From: Aspidapion aeneum | Taxonomy: Eukaryota; Arthropoda; Insecta; Coleoptera; Brentidae | Reading direction: 5' to 3' | Assembly: GCA_963576565.1 (NCBI GenBank) | Contig: OY755039.1 | Coordinates: 75,700,289-75,764,288 of the forward strand | Length of the DNA: 64,000 nucleotides | Shown: piece after piece, positions 37,001 to 51,200 of the stretch | Layout: each line of letters opens with the position of its first letter | How positions within the stretch are numbered: position 1 is the stretch's first letter | The notes under the pieces: model-generated | Database searches by the model: none | Told to the model about the DNA's origin: nothing | Seen by the model: only the letters and a program-made list of their open reading frames with translations | Made by a program: the position numbers and the translations under genes

Positions 37001-39204
37001 AGAGTCTACAATCGGTCAATTTCGTTAATCCCATTCTGTGCAATAGGACTCTTTGTCTACAGTGTCCAGTAGGCTAGGCTCCTTGTATGTTGACATATTT
37101 GGATCTACAGTAGCCCAACCATCAGTGGCGGCTTGTGACTTTTGCAATAGGTGATGCAGGATTTCCCACGAGTCGTTAAATACCGAGATGAATTCCATCA
37201 AAGGAGCATGTGCCAAAATTAACGTCAAAATGTCTAATTTAAATTATGGGCGCGAATACCGGGATTGGCGCGAGATCGAAGAGCTTAACATATAATAAAA
37301 AAATCAAGGTATAAAATAATGGTCAATTCTAATTTTTAGGTATGATTTTATGTAGGTACCGGGTGGTTTTTTATAACCGGAGCACTCAGCAACTTTATCA
37401 TTGAAAATAAAGGGCTATAATAAATTGTAGATTTTTTTGGTTAATTATGACAACTTTAAAAGCCAACCTAATTTTTTTCTATCCGTCACCATGTTCAGGG
37501 TGTCCCAAATTCGATGTTTTTGGGGGGTTTCGGGTATTTCTGAAGGGGCTAAAAAAACCTGATCCCCCTTTGCGACACTCAAATTTCAAAAGAAGCTTAA
37601 AGGTGAAAATCGCATTTTGATATAGCAAGCCGTTTTTAAACTACGGGGTGTTTTTAAGAAGTCTGCATTTTGGGAAGGGGTCTATAACTTGTTTTATTAA
37701 TATTTTTTATTTCTGTGAAAACATTCTTAAGACACTTTTTTAAGAGGAATTCAACTGTTAAATTAAATTTCATTTGTCACGTTTAGTTTTTGAGATATCA
37801 CATAAAATTAATTTTTCTTTATAGGAGGATCCCTTTATTTCTTTAAATTTTTGTATTTTTTTTATTTTTACCACATATTTTAGTTTGCTTAATGGGTTTA
37901 GAATATTTTAATATTATAAAATTATAAAAATAAAAAAATAATAAAAAGGTGATTAAAAAATAAAAATAAAGAAAACAATAAAAAAAAATAAAAAATTAAA
38001 ATATTGAGTGTGATACATCATTTTAAAGGAAATTTTAAGCTGATTTTAAAAATCGAATAAAAAAAAGAGTTATTTTGTAAGAAAACTAACAACTTTATGC
38101 AATATCTTTAAAACCAAAAGAGATAAATAAAAAGCGTTTACATCTGTCAATTCTTCAAGAAAAGATATATAAGAAAGCTATTTACACAAAAACAAAATGC
38201 AGACAAAAACACTCCGTACCTTAAAAACGGCTTGCTATATCTAAATGTGGTTATCACCTTTAGGCTTCTCTTAAAATTTGAGCGTCGCAAAGGGGGCTCA
38301 GTTTTTTTCCTAGAAATACCCGACACCACAAAAAAACAACGAATTTTGGACAGGGTGTTACAATGAAGTCGATTTTTTGAGAGGGAACACCCTGCATATT
38401 ACTGCATTTCAAGATTCGTCTTTTCTTTTTGATTTCAAAAATATACAATATCTATGTGCTCCGATTAATATTTTTTGAGGTGTATGCAGTATTTCTTCTA
38501 TATGCATTTCACGTTTATTTTGTTTTGCCATGGGGGTATTGACATATTTAACTGCGGTAAATTTTAAAAAATGTTTATCGTAGCATAGACATACAGTAGA
38601 ACCCCGATGACAGTGTTTATTCAAATTAAATTGGGCACTAAATAATTTTTCAGACAACGTGCACGTCACCGGCATTTTCACAGCACAAAAACGACGAATA
38701 TTCATCAAAAAGAGCTGGGAATTATTAAAGTTTTGCTGTACAAAACCATATTGAAATATCTCTCAGTTGATTGGTTGGCAGAAGTGACAGATCAACGCTT
38801 GCGCACGTCTTGGAATTCATCTCGGTATTTAACGACTCGTGATTTCCCTCCCTCCATTTTTGTCTTTAGCCTTAGCCGGTTTGTTTACGTTCAATATAAA
38901 TAGGGGACGGCTTTTCAGAGTTCCAAAACTGTTTTTGTCATCGTCGTTTTACACCAAAAACGGTTTTTCTACGAAACCAAACACTGCATCGTATACAGGG
39001 AACATTGTGCAAAATAATTAAATTAGAAACCGAATCAGAACCGAATGTAAACAATCCGCTGGTAACCGTTCACTAGATAGTTTTTGGTCGTGCCAAATTT
39101 AGGCCCGATAACTTCGCCGACAACGATAACTTTAACAATATTTGACAGTTCGAAATAGCCTGTTTGGTACCGGTTTTAGTCGACGTCGATGGTTATTTCT
39201 TATC

Positions 39205-39241
<37 letters not shown>

Positions 39242-42200
39242 GCGTTTATTGAATAGGGGAAGATGGGGGAATATTTTTTTTTGTCTGGAGGAAATACATT
39301 ATTTGCATTTTTAATACTTTGTTTGTGGTCAAATGTAAGTGTTTCTTTATTTTCTGTATTGTTTTTATTTTTTTCTTATGTTAAAAATGTTACTTAAATC
39401 AATATCCCACAAAAAAGAATATATTTCTTATTGCCGCCTCATTACGATGCTTCCTATTACCCCACGATATTCAAAACGAAGGGGTAATAACATTGACTTC
39501 TATACCCTACGGGTAGACCCGGCATGGGCCAAAATTGCCATTATATCAAGCTTTTATCGCAATTGACCAAATACAAGTAAGAATTTAATGAGCAAAATAG
39601 GGATGAAAATAGAATTTCGGTTTGGTGAGTCCGGAAACATGCAACATCGCAAAAATATTCTATTTGCTTGTCTTGGATAAAAAAGGGCAGTGGCGGCGCA
39701 AAATAAAAATTTTGAATTCCACTAGAATTTTTTTATCAACAATTTTCTGTTTGAATAATAAATAATTCATGAATACTTACTTGTGTGTGTTTACAAAATT
39801 CTCTTCAGTAAAAAAAAAAGAGTAAAAAGAATTTCTAAGCATGCTAAGTGCAGTGGATGTATTAAAATTATTGTTTTCATCTTAGAACTTTACAAATGTT
39901 GTACCTTCCAGGTAAAATATTTTCTTTCTTTGAACAAGGGTCTTCTTCAACTCTTCTTTTCTTGGGTGGACTACAAGTTATGCTCGAGTCAGATGAAATT
40001 TCGGAACTAAAAATTTCAATTCGGAATGGGACAACCGGGCGCCGGGCCAACTCGGCGCCGCCAACAGGGCGCCACGCCGGGCCTAATGGGCGCCGGGCCA
40101 ACTCAGCGCCGGACTATTTTTTTTCGATAAAATGTGCAGATAAAAACAAAATAAATATGTTATTTATACAAAACTTTCAACATCTATTAAGTCGAGTGTT
40201 GAAATTTGGTAGGTGTAGTGTTCTGCGACTTGAAACACCGCCAAGTTCCATATTCGATACATATCGATGCATAAATAAGAAAGTCCGCCATTTTGGATGC
40301 GCCATTTTAATTTTTTTAAGTTGTGTGTGTAATGTTTTTCATCTGCACATTTTATCAAGAAAAAATATTTTAGTCCGGCGCCCAGTTGGCTCGGCGTCAA
40401 GTTGGCCCGGCGCCCAGTTGGCCTGCCGCCCAGTTGGTGGCGCCGAGTTGGCGGTGCCCAGTACGTTTTACCACCTTTCTTAAAACTACGAAGTTTTTTG
40501 AAAAATGATAATTTTAGACCATTTTATAGTGATTTCTAAAAAAAAAATTGCGGACTATCGTTGATTTTGTTAAAAAAATTGAAATTGAAACATTCTTAAA
40601 ACCCCATTAAAACCCATACAAATTGCTACAAAAGAAGCATTTTCTCATTTCAAACTGAAACAAAACGGTCCCTGACGTCTATCAGCTGTCAACAAAAACT
40701 TGCATTGGCGTAGCTAGGGGGGGGCCAGGGGGGGCCTGGCCCCCCTGAAGTCCCTCAGGCCCTTTTTTTGGTCCTTTTATGAAAATGCACAATTTTTAAA
40801 AAAGCATGAAATTCAAAACAAAATCAAGAAAATTATGATTCCTACATTTTTACAAATAAAAATTAGTTTAATTGAACATTATATCAATTTTTATTCCTTA
40901 AAACACTAAAAATTAATAATTATTTACTTTTTTTAAATTTATCGAAGGTCTAACTGAACAAAAGCAAACTGAACCCATCCGTATCGAAATGAACCAAATC
41001 AAACCGAATCTAACGGTTCGGTTTGGTTCGGTTCGATTTGCTTAAACTGAACCGAACCTAACCGAATATAGCTAAACCTAACCTAAACAATCCTAGCGGA
41101 ACCTAACCGAACATACTCAAACTGAACCAACCTAACCCAACCTAACCCAACCTAACCCAACCTAACCCAACCTAACCCAACCTAACCCAGCCTAACCCAA
41201 CCTAACCCAACCTAACCCAACCTAACCCAACCTAACCCAACCTAACCCAACCTAACCCAACCTAACCCAACCTAACCCAACCTAACCCAACCTAACCCAA
41301 CCTAACCCAACCTAACCCAACCTAACCCAACCTAACCCAACCTAACCCAACCTAACCCAACCTAACCCAACCTAACCCAACCTAACCCAACCTAACCCAA
41401 CCTAACCCAACCTAACCCAACCTAACCCAACCTAACCCAACCTAACCCAACCTAACCCAACCTAACCCAACCTAACCCAACCTAACCCAACCTAACCCAA
41501 CCTAACCCAACCTAACCCAACCTAACCCAACCTAACCCAACCTAACCCAACCTAACCCAACCTAACCCAACCTAACCCAACCTAACCCAACCTAACCCAA
41601 CCTAACCCAACCTAACCCAACCTAACCCAACCTAACCCAACCTAACCCAACCTAACCCAACCTAACCCAACCTAACCCAACCTAACCCAACCTAACCCAA
41701 CCTAACCCAACCTAACCCAACATAACCCAACCTAACCCAACCTAACCCAACCTAACCCAACCTAACCCAACCTAACCCAACCTAACCCAACCTAACCCAA
41801 CCTAACCCAACCTAACCCAACCTAACCCAACCTAACCCAACCTAACCCAACTTAACCCAACCTAACCCAACCTAACCCAACCTAACCCAACCTAACCCAA
41901 CCTAACCCAACCTAACCCAACCTAACCCAACCTAACCCAACCTAACCCAACCTAACCCAACCCAGCCCAACCTAACCCAACCTAACCCAACCTAACCCAA
42001 CCTAACCCAACCTAACCCAACCTAACCCAACCTAACCCAACCTAACCCAACCTAACCCAACCTAACCCAACCTAACCCAACCTAACCCAACCTAACCCAA
42101 CCTAACCCAACCTAACCCAACCTAACCCAACCTAACCCAACCTAACCCAACCTAACCCAACCTAACCCAACCTAACCCAACCTAACCCAACCTAACCCAA

Positions 42201-45200
42201 CCTAACCCAACCTAACCCAACCTAACCCAACCTAACCAAACCTAACCTACCTATTGTTAATAAATATAGTAAAAGTTGTTAGGTTTATGTCCAGGGGGTA
42301 ACCATTGTCCATAATCGTCGGAAATCGAGTTAGGATTAGTGTATGCGACCATAAACATTGAGTGGCGAGTGAGTGTTTGGTCTTCAATTTTTTTAGGGAA
42401 ATTTTTCAAAATCTTTTTTTGCGCACTCTGGGCACCCTAATAAACCGTAATCTGGTCACCCTAATCCATCGCAATCAAAGAAAATGGGTAATCGAAGTGT
42501 CACAATTTTTTTGTTGGTTTCTATTCTTCTTTTATATTATGTAGGACAAAATTATTAATTAAACTAAGTGACCTTATTAAGTAAGGCAGCATGATAGTCA
42601 AATGACATTAGAAGGACATAAACATATGATACCGGCCTGTATACCGGTCGCGGTGGTCATATAATAATAAATATATACTTTCGCGATGAAAGACCAAAAT
42701 TTAACTTAAAATTACTGTAAAGTCCGCAAAAAACATTAAATTTATCGAAATTTATAAAAACATAGATCAGTGTGTGTAACAATTCATCAAGATGTATGAA
42801 ACTCGACCGTGACATGTCAAAAGTTTGGTTCGAAAAAACAAAAACAACTGGATAAAAATCGGTATGTAAGCATTTAAAAAGAAATCATTTTTAAGAAAAT
42901 CAAATACTTTTTGTTAATTTTCATGCAATGCAAAAAAAAGTGCGGGGAAGTGACACTTTCTGAATCAAAATGTGTGAGGGTAAAATCGCACGGTCGCAGA
43001 AAAAACTATCTATCGTGACGCTACTGAACTTTCTCGTGTTTTAGGAAAAACTATCCGTCAAGACGACTTACCCATGAAATGTTGTTTTTTTATGGATTTT
43101 TTTTCTTCTTTTGCACAAAAAACAATTTTGGACCATGTTTAAACTCAAATAGTTACTTCTAAACTTGTTTTTAAACGTTTTAAGATTTTGTAATATTCCC
43201 GCACAAAATTCAAAAAAAAATCATTTCCGTACTTAGACAACATTGTCTATCAGTTTTCCCTGTATACACGGACTAACAGGTAGAATCACTCAAAATACGG
43301 CAGGTGGATTAAAGGTAGCCAGCTGCTTTTCTGTCGCACTTATGCCGTCAGTGTGAAAGAGATAAAAGTACCCTTATATTATCTAGGGTATTATTAGCAT
43401 GCAAAATCACCCTATCTTTGTCCGTTTCACATGTTCAATAATGTCTATCTCTGTTTTTATTTTAAAAGAAATACCCGACCATAGGAACCAAATTGGATAG
43501 GGTCAATAAAAAATGCCTTGTCTTTCCGTCTCTATTCTAACGCCCTTTTAGGGCGTTATACAACTCAATGGGTAATAATAAACATTTCCATTATAAACTA
43601 CTTGTTTATGACAAGTAAAATTGGAAACAATACATAGAAAGTCATATATTTCACAAAAAACATAAATATGAAAACTCCTGTTTCTTATTCCCCCATATTC
43701 CGCTATCAAATAAATGGGTTCCGCTCAACACAGCAGTGACCTGTGCAGCCAGCGTCAGGCGATTGGAAAGAATGTAATAGAAGCTCGCTCAAACACAAAA
43801 AACAATTCTTATGTTAACCGTCTGTTTATGGCGTTCTACGGAATAGCGATAGTCATCGGCCAGTTTGGACACGACGAAAACTATCTACTATTTCAATAAT
43901 GTAAGCAGGTTCAACACCTGATTCCCGCGAAAGCATGCGACTGTGTCATGACAACCAACGGACGCCTTCACCCCGCGGCATATCGAGTCGACACAGGCAA
44001 ACGAAAAACAAAATTCGCTTCAACAATGCTTGTCTAAACACGCACAGAATCCGCGGTTGGGAACGCTTACGGTTTTTATCGGTTAATAGGTAATAAGAAT
44101 ATGACCAGGGTATTTTGACCTATCCTAGCAGTATCGTCGTGGTCTGTCTCTATGTGTGTGTGTGTGTGTTTGTGTATATGTAACTCGATAGCTCCTAAAC
44201 TGCCTAACCGATTTTCATGAAATTTTAAGGAGAAATAGTATTCGATACTGTAACGAGCTGATTAGATTTTGGTCGAAATTCATCAATGCTAATGACAGTT
44301 ATTTGACAGTTAAAAAGTTTAAAATATGCTAACTTTTATACGGAGCGTCGCATCAATATGCGGTTTTCGGAATATTGTAGCGCACATTTTGTCCAAACAT
44401 TTATGTTATAACAAAAAACTTGGTAGGAGCTTTCGTTTCAGAGATATTTACAAAAAACTGTTTTTAAGGTTCATATAGCATGGAATTTACTTGGAGTGTG
44501 CTAATGGGTTAGCAGCGGCGTAGTGAGGGTTTCATACGCCCGGGGCAAGGTTAAAGTTTGGCGCCCCCCCCCACAAACATGTTTTAAAATCAATGTATGA
44601 GGCGCCTTGCGGCGCCCCCTGACTTTGGCGCCTAAGGCAGGTGCCCCGGTCGCCCTGCCCTCACTACGCCGCTGAGGTTAGGAAGGTATCAGATCCGTTA
44701 TGGATCGATTTATTAGAGAATTATTGAAATACAGCCAGGCTATAATTGTGCCAGGCACTATTTTGACACATTCACATTGAAAACTGACAGTCAATCCTTG
44801 AAAATTGACATACTAAAGTCGAATTTAAAACTTTCGTCGTTTATTTTTAATTAATAAAAGAAAGCACTATTTATTCCGGTTCATATAGTAAACAAAGGCA
44901 GTGTGTTGAAAGATCACAGCTGATATTACAATGCGAAGGTGTCGAAATTGTGCCTGGCACTATTATAGCCTGGCTTTATTTCAATAATTCTCTATTTATG
45001 AAAATGTTTGGTCTGGAGCTTTAAGTTTTTTAATTTAATTTTTTTTTTATTTGCGGCCTTTTTTTCATTTTTACTGCTTGCCAATTTTCCAGTGCCTACT
45101 GGTTTAATATTGCAGATATTGCTTTCTGCGGCGCTTCTGATGAATAGTACTCATTTTTTTCGACTGCGGTCTTATTTTTGCTTTATTTTTTTTTGCAGCA

Positions 45201-48200
45201 TAATTTATCGAATTTTTCTAAAGTTTCTGTCTACCTGTGGCGCAATTTTTATCAATTTCCTTTACTTTTTTAATATTGCAGAAATTGACTTTTGAAGCAC
45301 AATTTTTTACAAAAAAATCTTATTTAAAAAAAAATCGTTTTTTACAGTTTTTTTTTGCAGCGAGATTTTTTTGTAAAATTATTATTTTTTTCATTTGCTA
45401 GCCGTTTGTCATATTGAAGTTTTTTCTTCATCTTGAGAAGTGTTAAGCAAGCCATCTCACACTATAGTAGTTTTTTGATATTAGATAGGTATTATATGAG
45501 CCCTGGGGCTCAAGTCTACCAAACGCAATCAACCAATATGGTTGCGTACCTGATAAAATGTTACTTACTCGTTCACGCGGTAATCTAAACGTTTAAGGTC
45601 CAGTTTATCAATGGAGGGGTATCTCGTCGTGTTAGCTAGCCCAGGGCCAACTATAACCTTGGGGTAACCCTCGAGTTAAAGAGAAAAGTGTTTATCCACA
45701 CCATTTTAACCCAGAGCTCCGAAACTCGTAGGTCGGCAATGCTGATAACAATCGACCATCTAAGTTTTCCCTTCTTATTTAATAGTCTGTGGAATTTTTG
45801 ACATTTTGTGGCTATAATCATATGTTTTTTTGTATTGTTGGTGTCGGGTGTTTTATTAAAAAATATTACTTGGAAAAACTTATTCAGTTTCTTCAGTTAT
45901 TGTACTCTAGCCAGTAAGTACCTACTATATGTATGATGAAAATAATTTAGCTACATAAAAATTAGCATGTAGATAGTTCCAACTTTGTAAATTGTTTCTG
46001 TTGTACTGTACTACTAATTATAGTCTAATTATAGTCTAAAATAAAAATGCATCTATAGGTACCTATTTACCTATTAAAGCTAAATAATTTAAGAGATAAA
46101 ATAACTTAAAAGCAAATGGATTAATATCTTTGGATTGGATCATAATTCTGCATTTTTTAAGTTTATTTTTAAACTACTACACCTATTTTATTTTTGTTAC
46201 AGGTCATGTCTTTACAAGGAAACCAACAGACTTCTACATTTTAATAAAGAAATATCAATAAGGCACATCAACAAGAAGTAATGGTACTGATTTCTGACAC
46301 ATCAACCTGTTATCCCGGAATGACTGATTTACAAGCACCCCCCTGTGCAGAGCAAGCCGAGGCTTCCTGGGTGACGAGAAAGTGTTTAAAAACCTTAGTG
46401 TGATATAATATTTATTCTGTAACATATTTTTTTTAATAATAAAAGTGCTCTAGCATGTTGCAATAATTTAAGTATTTTATTTTGATGTTACGTACAATAC
46501 ATTGTTGTTTATTTCTGATTCCCAAAATACTGTTGTGTACAACAAAAGAACTTAATAGTCATTTTTCAGGAACCGCCAAATAAAAATTTAAAAAACAGTG
46601 TTTGAAATATACATTCACTTTTTATTTTGCATTTTTAAATTCATATTAAAAGTTTTAAAATTATATACATAAATTAGTAATAATAATAAAACTGGTACAC
46701 ATATTGATGAAGATTCATATGTGAGTGGGCCTTAATTGCAGCCCTTCCGCTGCGACCGCCAGTGGGTCTATATTGTGGCTCCGTACCTACACATATTAGG
46801 TATAGCTCTGTTGGCAGGTAGGATATTTATTGGGTGCTTTTCTATTAAACATGATCTTGCTCATAGAAAAAAGAATATTTATTTTTGGTTTGCTTGGTAG
46901 ACTGCTCCCATTGCAAAAATCTCCATGTCTGTGGGAAATTCCATCATCTCAGCCTCACACCATAAAAAGTATCACCGCTGGTGTTTTAAAAATTTCGGAG
47001 CATCCTATTTAACACAAAAATTGAAGTACACAAGTTAAATGTTATGCTTTTGAGAAAAATCAACCAAAATAAAAAAAAACACTTCAAAATAATTGGAAAT
47101 TTTGACGTTAACCCAGAGCTAAATACGCTACCCAGCCGTTCGAGCGCGGGTCAAGTTAGCCTAGTGTTAACCCTCGAGTTTGCATTTAACCTTGGATGGA
47201 TAAACACTTTTGACAACATTAACCCAGGGCTATCTCTAACTCGAGGGGTAACCCGGGGTAACCCTCCATTGATAAACCGGCCCTTAGTCAGAGACAATTT
47301 CTCTATGATTTTAGCACGGATCACCTTTTGTTAGGTGATCCGTGATTTTAGTCATAGCCGGCCACAGACACAGATACATGTTCGCGGTCAAGTACGCGCG
47401 TTCCAAAATGCCCGTTCATTGAACGAACGTGCCCTTAGAACATAACGTGCCTGATGCCAACCTACACAGAGAGACATGTTTGTGTATTTCCCTAGTTGTA
47501 AAAATGGCTTCAAGTAGTGAACAAGAGTTCTATCTTTTGGCAGTGGCGTACGCGTATTTAAAAAAAAATACATTTTCGTCTAAAAAAAAGAAAACCGAAG
47601 ACCAAATGGGTTAAGGAATGGCTTTTAAAAAGAAATCGCTTTTCCCATATAAATTTATTAGAAGAATTCCCATTGGAAGTAGATGACTGGCGAAATTATT
47701 TAAGAAATGCCAAGCACAACACTGGCTGATATCTCTCTGCAAGCATGAATTCTCGCCACACACTTGCATTCATCGACGCGCGTTTATGCTCATGCCTAGG
47801 AAACTCAATACAAATTGACAGGTCGTTAGGTTAAAGTTCTCACTAAGCTCAAAAGAGGCGCGGCGGTCGCGCGTTTGTTCCTTATTCTATTTTTTTTGAG
47901 AATTTTCTGTGGTTTGGATTTTTCGTCCCCCTTTTTTTCAGGTAGAAAAACCTCTTCCACCGCATTTTATTTCGGGTTCATTTTAAATCTATCTTTTTGG
48001 CTTATGTAGGTAATCTTTGCTGCTGTGATGCATTAAAATTAAATTTTGTTAAATTTGTAACTTTTGCAATTTTAAATATAAAAGAATAAGCATTTCTAGT
48101 TGTTTTTCTGGGTGAAGTGTCTAAAGTTCAGACGAGTATAAAATGCATAGTTTTCCGAGACATTTTAAGGTAAGTTTTCTTATTTTCTCATTTGAGGTTA

Positions 48201-51200
48201 GATTGGCATTTGATAAAATTTGTATTGGTAGTGTCTTTTTAACTTCTTATCGCTTACTTAGAATACAGGTTTCCAATGCCTGATAGGTGCCTTATTTGCC
48301 CATCAATTAAGCACGAATTTAGTGTTATTTTTATGTCTATCCCTTTCTTTTGATATTAAGTAAAAGAGAGACACATACAAAATTAACACTAAATTTGTGC
48401 TTAATTGATGGGTAAACGAGGGATTACCCAGCAGCGTAATGTACTTTGAATAAATTTATTCCTTAATTTTAAATCTTTATCTTTCCATAATCTAGTACCT
48501 ATGATTAATGTGGTTATAAGTTGATTTTTTTATTGTTTTCAGCTTTTGGATGCTTTGTGCGACCACTGAAAAGCTACGTATATACTACTTTGAAACATAC
48601 CCTACACAACTTACAACCAAGACGAGAAGGTACTTTTCAATCATATCAGATTTTCGTCAAGCTGTTAAAAAGTAGACATTTACACTCATTCACTCATCAC
48701 TCACCAGAAATGTTAAAAGCAAATTTAAATATGCTAGATAGTGTTTGGTTTTTCATTATATTTTATTTTACCAATCAATTAGACTATGTATTATTTCATC
48801 AACAGTTAGTCGTTAATTTGTAGCTTCTTTTATAATAATAAAAACTCATTTAAAAAATGTTTTATTTATTGCACTTTATATATCATTTTCAATCTGTTTA
48901 TATCTTATAAAGACACTTTATGTCTTTATAAAATATTGACTAATTAAACATTTCAAAAAAATTTAAAATTAAAGAAAATTTATTATAAAAAGCGATTCAA
49001 ATTTCTCGCCTTAACTTTTAGTTCGTCACTAAGCTCTGCAGTGGGCGCCACAGAGCTAACGACCTGTCAAACAGCCGGAGTTGCCTATCTAATAAAAACT
49101 CACTGAACCGCGCCGCAAATCCTTTATCTATGTTTATGCTTGCGCGTTGATGTTTTCAAGAAATTTTAGGAAACATGATTGAGCAACTTTTTCTTGCGCG
49201 CGCGTGCAAATTTTCCCCACAGACAGGCGTACATGAATGCCCGTTGAGGAACGCGCAGAGATGCACGCGGACATCTCCCTGTGTCTGTGACCGGCTTTAA
49301 ATAGTCTCGTAATTTTTTTTTTAAGTAAGATTTTGTATATTTTGTATTTAGATATTGGTTGGAGTTTGGCGCCGATGGTTTTAGAATGGATGCCGTGCCA
49401 ACTTTGATCGAAGATTCGCAATTTAGAGATGAACCAGTTTCCAGTAAGTTTTAATTAACAGTATCCTTTATTAAAAAAAAATAATATATTAAAAGAAGTC
49501 TCTCAAATATCAAATTGCAAATAATGCATAGACCTAAAACTATAAACAACAAGTGAAATTAAAGAAAAAAAAATAAGAAAAAAGTTTGCTTCGGCCGGGG
49601 ATCGAACCCCCGAATAGTTTTAGGTCCTTGCATTATTTGCGATTTGGTATTTGATAATTATATTGGCAATCGACCATTTTGCGATCAGAGATTTTAACAC
49701 ACGAAAAGTTGATCTCATGCTTTCAGACGTTGATTCTTTACGTCTAATTTTGAGTTATCATACCTTTGACGGTGGGAAAGAAGAATTAAAAAGAGATTAG
49801 TTGGATGACTTGGTCGAGTTAATACCCTGAGAGTTTCTCGTTCTTGTATTGAGACACCGCAGCCTACATATATGGAAGTTTTTCGAAAAATTTATGTATG
49901 GCTTCGGTAGTTCAGTGGTAAGAATGTTTGCCTAGATACCATTGATAGGTTTGATCCCCGGCCGAGGCAGAAAACTTTTTTTTGTTATTTTTCTTTCTTT
50001 AATTTCACTTGTTGTTTATAAAGGAAGTCTGCTTGCACCAATTAATACTTTTTTATTATATAATTATTTTTAATTACACTTACATTACAAATAGCAATTT
50101 ATTTTAGTTTTATTTTAGTAAATATTAGGAAAATAAAAAATTAGGGGATGTATAATAGTATCATCCCAGAAAGAATGAAGAATTCATGTTTTTCGTTAAG
50201 GTTAATACTTAATACTGTTCTACTCTCAATTTACCACAAGAATCAATTATCAATCATTTAATACGAACATTACTTTTGCTACCAACTCACGGTATACAAG
50301 CAATTTATGTATTATTTTTAAACATTTTCAATAAAAATATGTGACAAATTATAAACTAAAAACGTTAATATAGCGTGCTTCATTAACAATGTTCATGCTC
50401 CTTTACTTAATAGTAATTTCTGCGGCTTCTTAAATTTTGGATTTTAGAATTTAGAACCTGTTACTTAATGTGCCGGCTTAACTTTTAGATAGTAGTAGTA
50501 GTAGAAGTAGTGGGGGGGTTGACCCGCAGGTCTGACAAGTAGGCCAGAGTAGGCCCTTTTTGCCATGCCCCAAGTCTGTCCCTTAACCCACTCTCTGCAC
50601 TTCCCTTTGATGGTCGGGTAACTCATTGGGCCTTCCTGTTCTCTTTACAAAGTCCAGTAAGTCTGCCCATTTGAGGATGTGCAGTTCTTCCTCGCTCAGA
50701 GTTGGCGCTCCGAGTGCCTGTTGTCTCATCCTTACGTAGGCCTCGCATTCTGCCACGACGTGTCTTGATGTCTCTTCTTCCTGTCCACAGGCTGGGCAGG
50801 TAGGGTCATTCTCGACTCCTATACGTGTCATGTGCCTCCTCAACCGGTTATGTCCGGTTAGAGTACCTATCAGCAGTCCGAGGTCTTTTCGTGTCCGTCC
50901 CAGCATCCATCTAATTCTGGTCGCTTTTGGACGGTCTACGAATTCTCTGGTCTATCTGCAACCCGTTCCTGTTTCCCAGGAGATATGATGTAACAACTTT
51001 TATTTTACAACAGCGTAAAAATGGGTAATTTTGTTATAGATTTTCAAGGAATCGATCCTAACGACCATGATTACCTGAACCATACCTACACTCTCGATTT
51101 GGACGAAACCATTGAAATGATCTATCAATGGAGAGAAGAAGTTCTAGATGTATTTAACAGGAAAAATGGCACATATGACAGGTAAATTTTATTAAAAGCG

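Larger units (their letters stand above)
47356..49296 (+). mobile_element. Harbinger-like transposon with a nested element
   Basis: Left end AGCCGGCCACAGACACAG, right end ctgtgtctgtgaccggct; subterminal aatgcccgttcattgaacg and gaatgcccgttgaggaacg boxes are also inverted. It carries a transposase N-terminal fragment (47504-47729) and is interrupted by the 1.3-kb element 47800-49110. The 3' end lies 55 bases before maltase exon 5. Confidence 0.7.

Noticed and set aside
41111..42250. A CRISPR array or a true chromosome end
   Set aside because: There are no spacers, and unique gene sequence continues on both sides.
43714..43899. A 61-codon frame
   Set aside because: No similarity recognised, no splice context, short; chance is sufficient.
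45008..45295. A hydrophobic 95-codon frame
   Set aside because: Produced by a T-rich tract (Phe/Leu); no membrane-protein family is evident.
49899..49975. A functional tRNA gene
   Set aside because: The A and B boxes are present, but the anticodon arm does not fold and the tail is shared with two other copies, so a SINE is more likely.
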